This document shows positions 23,561 through 36,100 of a stretch of DNA of 64,000 nucleotides, one piece after another (the first letter of the stretch is position 1; each line of letters starts with the position of its first letter). Under the pieces are notes generated by a model, which was given only the letters and a program-made list of their open reading frames with translations, had not been told where the DNA came from and made no database searches. A program made the translations under genes and the position numbers. Origin of the DNA: Amia ocellicauda (lineage: Eukaryota; Chordata; Actinopteri; Amiiformes; Amiidae). The stretch is taken from NCBI RefSeq assembly GCF_036373705.1, contig NC_089858.1, positions 10,154,001-10,218,000 of the forward strand, in the 5' to 3' direction.

Positions 23561-25850
23561 CTTGCAGGATTACAGTAACTAATGATAATAGGCTTTGAAA
23601 AGTCTGAATTTATCAAATCTACAAAACGTTCATTGGTGGCGCCTAACTTACAGTCTATACATACAGCATCATGTTTATTGGCAACACAAGTTTATCAGTA
23701 AGTGTCATATGAGTTACCCAAGATAAGAGTAGTCTGTAATGATTCAAGGCTATGATAATGCCAAAAGAGTGGAAATATCACCTGAAGATGTCTCTGTTCA
23801 TTAATTAAACAACACAAATCTGAACGTTTATCTGTTCTAATTTGTGGGTTTGGTACTTTATAGGGTACTTAATACATACAAAAGTCTTATTTGTGCAAAT
23901 TGCGTGCAATAGGCCTGTGTGATTCAATACTATATGGTGTATGGTGAACACAAAAGAAAATGTTGGTTTTTGTTTGTTTGTTTGTTTTGGCCTCAATCTA
24001 ACCTTTGCAGAGTTAGTGTAAACGGTCTAGCTCAGTTTTAGGACATAATTAAAATGTATTGACTTGTATTGTGGTTATATAGGACACTTGATAGACCATA
24101 TGTATGTGAGACTTCAGTGCTCTTCATACACTGGTAATGGTGCTTGGCTATATCGCCTAAAGCACCTATTCTATGTTCATGGAAACATCAACAGGGGGGC
24201 ACACAATGAACTCTCACAGGAAATCAGCTGAGGCCTTTTGTATCTGATGACAGTCAACCTACATACGGAGTGAATAAGCGTGAGAATGGTTTACCCATTT
24301 GTAGAGTCAAGATCAATGTCAGAACTGCATATCCAGAACATTGACAATAATATAATCTGTCTTCCTCATTAGTATTTACAAGTAAATAGAGTCATAAATA
24401 TTGCTTGTCACAGTGATTTGAATTAAAGTCAACCAGATCAGAACAGATATTAAGTTAATAGTTTAAGAGCTTTATTATAACAAAGCTGCAACAAAAATAC
24501 AGCAGAATGCTCTGATAGTTAAATTATACTTTTTTGTGTTGCTTTGCTTATGGTAGGAAGGTGGGATTATTTGATCTCTGATAGTGTTTTTGAGTTAAGT
24601 ATCTTAAATCTCAAATCTGATAGTAATTATTTGTAAATACATTGGGCAACAGCAGTAATCTGAGCTAGGCTTTTAAAAACAGCATCTCAGTCAATATAGG
24701 AGGTGTATAAATAGAGTTCTCTGAGAAAGACACCATCTGTGATATTGAAAGCGACAGGAAGATTTATTCTGTTCTGACCTTAGAAATAGAAATATTTGTA
24801 ATCAAATCAGAACTATTTTATAAATAAAGATAAGGTATGAGCAATTGAATGTTGTCCCAGTTTACTTATGAGAAAACTAACAATTGAACATTAAGCTAAG
24901 CCTGGGAAAAAATAAATCACACAGATCTTTTCCAGCATACTCAGTGTGTCTCTGCTTCATCACGTGTGAGCGTGTTTGAAGCTGCGAATGGAATGGTTCA
25001 CGTTTGAGTCGCCGATTAAATTCAGTCGGTCTTCGTTTAATTAGTATTAGGCTCTTGCATGGAATAGTAATGGCTTAGGCAGTGTTTGTACTTTCATTTA
25101 CATTTGATTGTGCTGAAGACAGGGCAAAAAAACAAAACAAACACACACAAAAAAAAAAAACTCAATTTACATTTGCAAAGACATATTGCAGGTAAACTGA
25201 AACAAGACCCAGGTTTGTTGATAATAAATCTCTCTCCCTTTGAAATCAAAGGCTTAACAGTTCTAGGACTCTGCACAACACCATGGAAATTAGACCATTG
25301 TTTGGGGCTATAGTGCTTTCTCCCCCACTCCTCTCACTGAAGCAATAGAGAGGGATGTGTCCCCAGATTGGTGCCTTCTCAAACCACGAAAGCTGTCATT
25401 TGCATTTGTGAGCCCATCCCCCTTCTCCCCTTCTCGCTTTCATTTATTCCAGCACTAGTGATGTTTGTGAAACGATAGCGTTTAGGAAAACACAATGATT
25501 GGCCATACCTCCAAGCTGGTTTGAAATCGCCAAAGATATCAGAGCATGTGAAGCAATACCAAATAGCAGCCTCTTTGGTTAAAGAAGGCTTCTGTACATT
25601 TTTGCCCCCTCAGCTGCAAACATGAGATGCTATTCATAAAGACATCTTCCACATACAAAACTGCACAAAAGTAGCTAAGTCTAAAAAGTGCAATAACAAT
25701 ATGGCCCATAAACTGCAGTTTGAGAAGTAGTTCAATTAATAATAGAATGACTCCCTCCCCCAATTTTAAAGGTGTCTTACATGAAGATTCAGCAGTTATC
25801 TGTCTACATCTTGCATTTTTAATGCAAATTGTATCTTTTAATATATATTC

Positions 25851-25890
25851 TGTAAGTCGTCCTGGAACAAAGAGTCTGCTAAGAAAGAAA

Positions 25891-25953
<63 letters not shown>
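25851..25953 (+). repeat. SINE/L2-type tail with (ATT)n
   Basis: tgtaagtcgtcctggaacaa followed by gagtctgctaagaaa and about 21 ATT units. This is the same tail type as at 9.7, 58.6 and 60.0 kb. Confidence 0.75.
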
Positions 25954-27275
25954 CAAAACAAAATCTCCTATAAATGTAGAATCATCATCTTTTCTTGATT
26001 ACCATATAAGCTTAAAAAACAATCAGTTTGAGTGTTATTTAGCTTCTCTAGTGCAAAGTGTAATCTTCAAAGACCCAATTTTTTGGTAACTCCATAAACA
26101 GGCACTTCATTTTATTATTATGGTTATTATGCTGTGCATGTAGTCGTGAGTTGTGAGTTCATGTTCAGATGACAAAGAAGGGATCAGAAAATGTTAATGA
26201 TTTCCTATCTTGTAACTTTTGTTATGTAACTGGCATGAAAGCCATTTTAATAACTAGTTGTTGCCAAGCTAACTGCATTAGCTCCCTATACTGCAGGAAA
26301 ACTCCTGTCTTAGATGATCATGTTCAGCTTGCAGTCTATTAAAGAAAATATTTTATTTTTTAATTATTGTTTAACCTATATTGCCTCAATAGACAACAAT
26401 GTGTGGACTCATATTTTGATAAATGATTAAGTTAGTTAATGACATTGGCTTATAGGTCTACTTTATCAGATCACTTAAACCAAATATGCACAAAGAATTA
26501 ACAACACCGAGTAACTGTTGCATTTAATCTGAATATGATTTACTACAGAGATGGTTAATAGGAATTTAAGGCAGAATGTCTAGGCTATAACACCACCCAC
26601 ATTTTCTAACAGTAAAGGTATCTGTGTTATGTACAGAATTATGTGTTATGTTTACATTAGTTATTTTTGAAGGCCTTTACTTGTTTATTCTATTTAGAAA
26701 TGTTTCCGTGACCGTCAACAATGTTTCAATTTAATCTGTATATTTTTAATTGCAGATCTGTGTTATCGAAGTACAAGTGTCTATAAAGTGCACAGAGTGG
26801 ATTTTAGTTGTGTAATATTGTATAATAGCACTCAGATCTCTGCCCCATTCCTTTATGAAGGTGTGTGCAATTATTTTGTGCTTGTCCGCTGAATTATAAT
26901 TGATCTACATAAAATTCCTGTTGAAAGTTGCAATTATATTAAACTAAAGAGCGTTTTTATGATCATCAGCGAGGTATCAGAAATGATTCAGTAGCTCACC
27001 CCAATCATTGACCGTGTGTGTCCTTTGTTTGGTTCGATACTCACAAAAATATGTCCAGGTGTTTAGAGTACCATTTCAATTTATCAGTGCAAGACAATAG
27101 AGTGATACTATTGTGCTGTAAATTAGATTATTTGGCACCAGGGTGATTTGTATATATTTATTTCAATGTTATTTTTCCCTGGAAGTACATGCCAATATGT
27201 TTATTACTTTATTTTCTCAATTTCAAATATTTTCTAATGACTTTCCAAGATGTAAAGCCTAAACATAACTATATA

Positions 27276-27508
27276 CAGCTCTTGAAAAAATTAAGAGATA
27301 ACTGCAATTTTTTCTTAAATCAGCATCTCTACATGTATGGCAGCCATTCCATTCCATTCATATTTTTATTTGGAATTTGGGAGAAATGTTGTCAGTAGTT
27401 TATAGAATAAAACCAAAATGTTCATTTTACCCAAACACATACCTATAAATAGTAAAACCAGAGAAACTAGATAATTTTGCAGTGGTCTCTTAATTTTTTC
27501 CAGAGCTG
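27276..27508. mobile_element. Tc1/mariner-type MITE
   Basis: 233 bp with terminal inverted repeats: cagctcttgaaaaaattaag at the left, and at the right the complement of cagctctggaaaaaattaag. It is flanked by TA on both sides, as expected of a TA target duplication. No coding capacity. Confidence 0.8.
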
Positions 27509-28391
27509 TATATATTTATACTAGCAAAATGACAGAGTTATCAATTGTGTTATTTGAGGGCCTTTAATTGGCAGAAATAACGAATAATAACGAAGCTAAA
27601 AACAACAACACATGTAATTTCTTGTCCTGAAATGTTCTAAGAAGTTAATCAATAATTTGACACTTGTTAGTTGCTTACATACCTGATTAAGGTTTAAAGT
27701 ATGTGAGACTTTGGTTATGTCTTAGTATTAATTGTGTCAGCCATTAACTGTAGCATTCATACTGACACAAACTCATCAAAACAACAGTAGCCCAATTATG
27801 TATGTAAACGTGTAATTATTACCAAAAGAAAAATCCTTTGTTTTTAGAGCCCAGAAGATTAATCCTACGGAAATTCTTGCATTTGGAGCCCTACTTCATT
27901 ACGGTTTCAACCTTTGAGTGGGAGGATCTAGGAAGCCTTTGTAGTTACCATGCTTGTATTATTTTGCAGAGCAGTTAGCCTAGCGAGAGCATGTAATATC
28001 ACTTCACCATACCTGGCTTCTTCAATCTGCGGATAAAGTACTGCCAGGCAAGGAGGTGCAAAGCATGGAAGAGAGAACAGCAGGTAATGTATTTAATGTA
28101 TTTAAGCTACAGTGACAATGTTGTTGCAAATTGTATTTCAGTTCTCCTATGTTTTCCAGCTTAAGATTCTAGTTCAGATCGTATGTGCTAAAGGGGTATT
28201 ATATTATATTATATTATACAGCTGTGCTTTACATTTGCAGCTAGTGTAGTTTTTGGAATGAATGAATACAAAACAATTAAAGGATAGTAAGATCATTGAT
28301 TTTGTTTGAGGAGAGTTTTGTGTTGATTATGATTCTGCTAGTGGTGATTGTGTTTCAGTTTTTAGTTGTGCTTTAAATAGCATGTTCTTTC

Positions 28392-28429
<38 letters not shown>
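28392..28429. repeat. (AAT)n microsatellite
   Basis: About 12 AAT units. Confidence 0.9.
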
Positions 28430-29064
28430 CTGGCAGTTCTTTTCTGCTTAAAACAGAGATTTGTGCTTTGTAGTTATTGTGAGAATAACCAAATGGATAA
28501 CTAAAATCTGTGTGTAAATTATGTGTTATTGATAATGAGCTCTAAGCTCTTGAATAAAATTAAAAGCAAGGACACACTGCATTTAGATTTTTTCTTTTTC
28601 TTTTCTGTTTCTATTTTAGACTGAAGAAAGAGACAGCTTTGATATGTAGTCATGTAAAATAAAATATAAAAATGTATATATCATAAAAAAACATACTAGC
28701 ATCCATAGAAATCTAAACACATGTATATATCTTTTAGTTTAGATTCTTAATTTTAATTACGTTTAATCTTAAAAAGCATATATATTTTAATAGGATATAC
28801 ATTGAGGATTATTCGAATTGAGTGCAGGCTAATATATCCACAGGTCTCTTGCCTATTTTTTGTAAGAGGTAAAATAAAAACAAAATATATTCAGTTGTTA
28901 TCCTTGTTGGAAACATTTTTGAGACTCTAAATTAAATCAATTAAAATAAATGTACACATATCTTAAGACTCTTTCAAGAGAAGTGCTAATAGAGGTACTA
29001 CAGTTATGAATAAACTTTATTCTGGAAAAAACTCATACTTCTACATCCTTTTTAGATACATGTT

Positions 29065-29088
29065 TTGTTGTTGTTGTTGTTGTTGTTA
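29065..29088. repeat. (TTG)n microsatellite
   Basis: Eight TTG units. Confidence 0.85.
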
Positions 29089-32000
29089 TTTTTAGTTTTT
29101 TGTTGGTTTATGGATTTCACTTCTCCCCCTCAGACATATTTATCTGTCTAAACTCGGGCTCTCAACCTAGTTGTACATATAATTTTACATTAAATGTATT
29201 CTGAATCTGTGCTAATAATGCATTATCTTAGAGAAAAGTCTCCATACAAACAACAAAACAAAATCAAAGTGCAACACAATATTATATCATTCTTTTAAAG
29301 TAACTTCTGTTTTATGTTTTATAAAAAAACCACATCATAAAATGCTTGCCTTCACAACCCACCTTTGCATAAACAAACACAGTAATAAGCACTTTTTAAT
29401 ACATTAAAATAACAAAAAACGAATATTAAATGGTTTTCCCATCTGAAAACACAATTTGTCTTTTGATGGAGATTTAACTATTTAACCCATGGGGGAAAAA
29501 ACATACTCTGAATGAAGCTTTTGTAGAATAATTATTAAAAGGTTAAATCTTAAATCAGTGCCATTGGTAGTAAATAGCATTGAATTGGACATTTCAAGTA
29601 TTTCTGTAGTCAGTTACAGTGGCTTAGTTACAATTCCTGTGTGCAATTTCCGTAATTCCCAATTCCAGATTTTGTGGTTGCATATTTTTTTACTTTGAAA
29701 ATATATTACATAATTTCCTTTGTTTTATTCAGATTCAGTTCTCTATTCGGTGTGTTAACTGGTCAGTGTCTTGGTATGGTCGTCTGAGCGTCATGTGTTA
29801 TCAAACATGTGTTGATCCTTTAACGTAGTGTGCCATTTTCACAGCGCAAGGCAGCACAACCGTAAAAAAAGACCGTAAGAACCGTAAGAAAAGAAAAGTA
29901 CTACGGCTAGAGACTCAGAGCTATAATTGTCTAAACCATATGTTAATCGATATTTAATCAGCTGTTCAAAAGCCTTACCTATATTACTCTGTAACCTGAG
30001 TGGGCCTCGTCTGAAAAAGACAGAAACAAAACAAAACAAAGGAAACACCTACAGCCTCTTGGTGTTAATCTGACAGTAATGGGCCTTGCAATAAATTACA
30101 CCTGCCAAGCCTTCAACGTCCTACAGATGACTCATCGCTTTAAGTGGTCATCTAACATAACTCCCCATTTCCCATTCAGTCCATTTCCATGCACTATGTA
30201 AACATTAATGTCAATGGGATTGCCCAATACGTTGGAGAAAGGGGATGTTCCCCGGTGGCTTTTTTCTTCCTGTCCCAATTGAACCGAAGAACTTATCCTG
30301 TCCCACTTTTGCTGAAAGACATGGCATTGTGCTTCAGACAAAAGGGGCAACAAAGTAAAAGGCAACACAGGAGGACATCCAACAAGACAAGTTCTTGGAC
30401 CTTTGTGACCTTTCTGTAACAATGAATGACTTGCTTGCTGCAACTGCAGTGACTCATAAAGTTGGTATTTCTTTGCAAAAATCAGATTAGTCAGACAATA
30501 CCTCAGCAATGTTTCAATCCTTCATTGTTTGAAACCTGCACAAAATGATCAGAGCCCATCAATAAATGTTCACATTCATACTTTCTAAAGTGGAAAAAAA
30601 TCCATGTGTAATATGAAATATGAAAGCCATTTGGATAATACTTTCAAGAATATATCTCAGGCAAAGGTCATTAAGGTGCCTGTTTAGTATAATTATAGCA
30701 TATGAGTTACAGACACAAGAAGCATGCAATATATACAAAAAACAGCATAACTGTGTTTTGGACCACTACTAATTGACATAATAGAAAGACAAATGGTTTT
30801 TTTTGTTAGTTTTTTGGTCTCTGAGTACTGGTACTCCAAGAATCAATATTATCAGATAAATGTACTGTATTTATATTCATGATTGGTAAATGGTATGGAT
30901 TAAATAACTATTTAGCAGTGGAAGAGCATGTGATTTAGTCATTAAAATAATCATGGAGGGATGGTTAACATGACTCGACTAAACATTTTATGGAATTGAA
31001 AGCAAGCCTTTCACTATTCACGAGGGTTGCCATTTCCTGGATTTAATGTATTCTGCACGTTTGTTTTCTGTTTTTCCTTATGCCGTTTGAGTGATATAAC
31101 CATCCAAAGACAGGGGACACAGAGCAGCTACTGAGCAGCAATATAAAATGAATGCCAGAACTGGTGACATTATACTTAGTTATATTCTTCCTGTCCATCA
31201 AGGGTAAATATATGTATCCTTGGAAAACATCCATTCTTGGTGATAGGTGAAGCCCTTCGTATTTGGTCATGTTGTCAGACAGTATGTTTCTATAAATGGA
31301 TGCATTATGCATGAAAAAGCAAACGATTAGATTGGGAGCTTTCTTGCCAAACACAAGCGGCTAATAAATAATCTTTACAGTACAAAGCTCCAGAGTCTTT
31401 TCATTTCACTTTTCATTTGGTTGGTAGCTGTTGGCTGTTTCATGTAGAGTGGCCTGCTCATTGAAGCGACTAATTTGAGGTTCAAGTCAGACAAAGGAAA
31501 ATTGTAATAAAAGGCAAAATTGGAATTAACAGGCTGAAAGTGAGAGTGTGATTCAAAAGACTTCCAAAGGTGAAGACGGAGGCACTGTATTAATTTTACA
31601 CATACAGTACCAGTGGGTCTTCTAATGTCAAGGTGGAGGTTTCACTAGAGTTGAATATTGTCACAGCATCACTTTTCAGTAGAAAGTGTGCACAGGAACT
31701 GATAGAAAGACAATAGAATCAGTAATACTGGCAATAATAATGCTACTGAATGGAAAACACTGGGCAATGAAATGTGTGCATCCGGTTGAATATTTATGTA
31801 ATTCGTTTCTCTACAACATTGTGCAAAATTTTGATTTCATTCAATACAACTGTGAGATCAGTTAAACTTTATCATAAACAACAAATGAGACACACAGACT
31901 GAATTCGGAGAAGTAGATGAGTTGTCATTGAATTCAGAATCTCTACATGTGATTCCACGGCAAGAAGAGGGCCATAGTGGGGCGTATTTCTACTTCTTTG

Positions 32001-32115
32001 TACCTGTTTGCCGTTACTGTGTTTCAGCCTTGTGATTCTGAACAGCGAATGCAAATCCTCTGTGTTATGGCTGATCAGCTCCTTGTGCTTCTTCATGAAA
32101 GTATCCCAACAGCTG

Positions 32116-32419
32116 ATGGAAAAGGCTAACAGCATGGCAATCTGTTTGTTTCTCTGGAGTCTAATTCACCACTACTATTTCTGGGATGGTAGATGCTCTG
32201 CTGAACTAGGTAAGTAGGATTAGGGGAAATTCATTTTGCCAACAAATAAGACCCCAAATATATACCCCAGCCTCTGGACTGCACTACAATACTACAGTGA
32301 ACATTGATGTAAACAAATACATAATTTTCTATAAGAGCTATTATTTACAGGAAGGTTTCTGAAAATCCAGGAGCATCATAAAATGTGTTTAATTTGTTAA
32401 CAAAACACACATTACATAA

Positions 32420-32460
<41 letters not shown>

Positions 32461-33121
32461 CAATTTTGAGCAATGTGGAATACTGGTAGGCCTGGTGAGT
32501 ACATTTGGTAGTTGAAAGAATTTCATTTTTTTATGTAAAAGTAAATATTTATCACTTTTTCTGAAACAGATAAATACAAATAACCAAACATATTATTTCT
32601 GTCAGGATGAAGACTTAGTTCTCTCAATGAGTCTCACATTAATTTTCCCAGCTTTTGTTCAAAGTGACAAAAGGCTTTTAAAAAACCTCTGTGTTGCTCC
32701 ATCAGTTACTAAGCAACAGGAAGCTTCAAACTATCATCTTTCGTGGAAAAAAAAGGTGATTCCATTTCACACAGCCCTCTTAACACTTTGCGCAATACTG
32801 TGAATATTGAGAAAATATTCTGTCAGGCAGGTGTTTACTGACAATCATTTCAGACTTGCATTCAAATTTAGTATTCAACACGTTTTGAAGTAAATTGAAA
32901 TCTAACAAAATATTTGGTTTAGAAAAAGGTAATGTTTTATAAAAAGAAATATAATCCTTAAAAACGAATTTTAAAGTATTTAATATGCACTTTATTTAAT
33001 TTGATGCATTAAAATGTAGGCCTATTACTCTCAATGCCAAGTATGTAAATCTGGAAAATGCAAGCAAACTAAAAACTAAGAAATGGTTCAATTACACACC
33101 AATTGTTTAATTTGTTTGTGA

Positions 33122-33174
<53 letters not shown>

Positions 33175-36100
33175 AATTATTGGAAATAATTTTGTTCTGG
33201 AATCAATCTTTCTTCCAACACTTTCACACAGTGGTTTATTTAAATAATAGCAATATTTACTGTTATCAAAACGTGACCAATGAAAAAAAACAGCTGATCT
33301 GTTGCCCTATATAAGTGTTCTTCAAAACCGTCCCCCAAGGGCCAGGGCAGGGCATCTTCTGCTTTTCATTCCACATGAGCTTTAAATGAGTTCATCTCGC
33401 TAATTATTCACTTAACTTTAACACATTTAACACTATTCCCAAGTCCAAAGCAAATACAAATTTTAAATGGCCTATCAAACCAGCTGGATTTTGTCCCCAG
33501 AGGGTTCAATTTGAAGAACACTGACCTACATTTTTCTTGACAACAAGACTTATCTGAAAAAAAAGTGCATTGTGAAAACTAAATGGTTGAATGAATTCCT
33601 TCAATAAAGTAACTCAGTTAGAGCCCAAGTGGAACTACAACAGGAAACAAATTAGAAAGTAAAGAAAACAAAAAAAACAACAACGATTAGACCCTGTTTC
33701 TGGTGAACCCCTGTCTCTCTTCTGTCTCCATGTCAGTGTTCTTGTCTCGTCCCGTGGACAGCGTGTCCCTGCTGGGCAGACCGCTCGTGGTGCCCTGCTC
33801 TGTGTATGACACTCAGACCCACCAGCAGCTGCCTGTGCACTGGCTGAAGGACACAGGAGATCTGGACACCTGGGTTCACCAGCTGGCCAATGGGTCACTG
33901 TTCTTCCCCAGCCTGCGGGAGGAAGACCTCGGCACCTACACCTGCCAGGCCAGCGATGGGCTGTCTCTTATCAATGCTACTGTCAGCATTTCCAAGGCCT
34001 GTATGTATGCACAATCCCATACTGCTCAAGTCTGCTGTTAACAGTGAAGCGCAAAAGACTTAACATTACATCCACATCACCCACCTCTTCATTTGTGTCT
34101 GACTCACTTTGTCTGACTGTGTCTGACTGTGTCTCCCACATATGCTTGTGTGCAGATCTGGATGGTATGTTCCACAGTCCCATGTCTCAGACAGTGAGGG
34201 CAGGAGACAGCGTGTTCTTCCAGTGTGTTTCTGGAGACAGTCTACCTCCCGCACAGATCAGCTGGCAGAAGGAGGGGCAGCTCTTTACCAAGGGAGGGCA
34301 GATTCAGGTAATACTGATGTAATGAGAAATCCTCCGACACAGGAATACACAGATCTACGAACAGACTGACATAAATAGCTAATAGGGCTGGCATTGTGAG
34401 GATGTGTGCTGAGAAAATGAATCCCTGCTGTTTCCTTATTATAGTAAACTTCCCCATTTCACTGTTTTTTCACTAATGGTAATGTATCACGTTTCCTGTC
34501 TGTGAACATTAAGTTACTATAGGTTTACACCAACCCTGTGGCGGTGTAATGAGCTGGCATTAAAAACTAAATACAATTAATCTGGAAAATAAACTGAAAA
34601 TCTAAAAAGCTTTTTACGTCAACTGTGCCAATAGACTAAACACAAGGATGATAGATAACAAGTGGTGTAAACTTTCAAAGCAGGCTTGCGTTTGACACAA
34701 AAACACAAAATTGGGCACAATCATGGGTTTATAAACATCAGACAATCCATGAGGAAGTTTTCCTAGAAAACTGAAGGGAAATAGCTTGTATATATAATAC
34801 TGAAATGCCTGGATCAACACTGCAGTAATAAAACAGCTGTGAACAGGCTTTAGCAATGGCTGCTGAGAACAGGGAGCCTAACTTCAACATTAGTACTATC
34901 CATTTTGTAATTTCAAGATGTGAACGTAAAGTGTGACAAAGCCGAAAAAGATAGCCCACAATAATTGCTTTCATTCAGTGAATTTCCTTAAACATTTACA
35001 CTCCCAGCCGTTGCTAAAGCATGTTCACAGCTGTTTTACAACTGCAGTGTTGATTCAGGCATTTCAGCATTTTATCCTTAAATAAAAAAGAAAAACGGCA
35101 GGCAGCAGCGGATAGTAATGCAAAGTGTTTATAGTATCCAATGGTAACCATATAGCTTCCCCTGGAACTGTACAGGCTTTTTAATTCAAGTTCAAAATTC
35201 AGGACGTACTGATACGGTGGCACCCATCTGAGCCTCGGCAGCAGCCACCGGGTTAATTTAACATTCCGTGTTGCTGGAAATCTACACACATTTGGAATAG
35301 TTTCAAGGCATTTCTTCTTAATTTCCTTTGTCATCTAATTTGTCTAAACCGTGAAAGACTTGTTAATGGGTATTGTTTATAAAGCATTCCTGCTGCAGAT
35401 ATTTTCCCATTCATTCCCTACAATTAGTTGGAACTCTTTTATATCTGTGTCACTCTTTATCAACATTGTATTTAAGTTCAGAATCTGACAGATATTGTTA
35501 ATAAGAAATTCCTATGAAAGCATTGCATTGCAGCTTTCACCAAACAAATAGAAAATCTGCACCATTTCATGTTACTGTGTTTGGTCAATTTGTACCATTT
35601 ATGGTCAGTAAAATTCTGTTATTTTTCTCATATACACGTAGGGTGAATATGGAGGAGGAAATTATAAAAAAATATCTGGCACGTTACATATTCCCGCCGT
35701 GTCCAAGGAAGACGAAGGAAAATATGTGTGTGTGACATATAACAGTGTACTGGGAGTACATCTGTACAGTGAGCCAGCATCTCTCACAGTGGAAGGTTAG
35801 ATTGTTGTTAAGTATTAATAGAGTGGGATGTGAATATGTTTATTTGTGAAGTCCTTTACAAGTATAAGGGTTAATTCTTTTGTGTATGATAAAACGTCAT
35901 AATTCTTTGTTTTGTGCCTCTTATTGTTTTTTTGTTTTTCTCCGTTGTTATACTGAAAACGACTAAAGATAAAATACAGTTTGAAGCTGGGTTCTGCTCA
36001 AGTAATTATTTTAAATACTAAAATTCTGAGCATTGTAGGACGCATTGCACTTATTGTCCATGAGAGGGAGTAGGAACACAGACGTGCTCACACCACTGTA

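Larger units (their letters stand above)
23132..32115. other. Gene-poor interval of about 9 kb
   Basis: AT-rich. Apart from triplet microsatellites, a SINE tail at 25.85 kb and a Tc1-type MITE at 27.3 kb I found no coding exon or RNA gene. It may hold 5' UTR exons or control elements of the Ig/FN3 receptor gene that starts at 32.1 kb; a cag|gtaatg donor at 28083/28084 after an ATG-containing stretch is one weak candidate. Confidence 0.4.

Noticed and set aside
23347-23616. Long open frames of Thr/Val runs on both strands
   Set aside because: They arise from the GTA/GTT triplet repeat; no splice sites, domains or unique sequence.
25720-25998. Open frame with a poly-Tyr run
   Set aside because: Produced by the (ATT)n tail of a SINE fragment.
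28010-28083. Exon-like stretch with ATG and donor cag|gtaatg
   Set aside because: No supporting acceptor, no signal peptide and no match in phase to the receptor gene's clear first coding exon at 32116.
30132-30509. 125-residue minus-strand open frame in the gene-poor interval
   Set aside because: No recognisable domain, no splice context, composition like the surrounding non-coding DNA.
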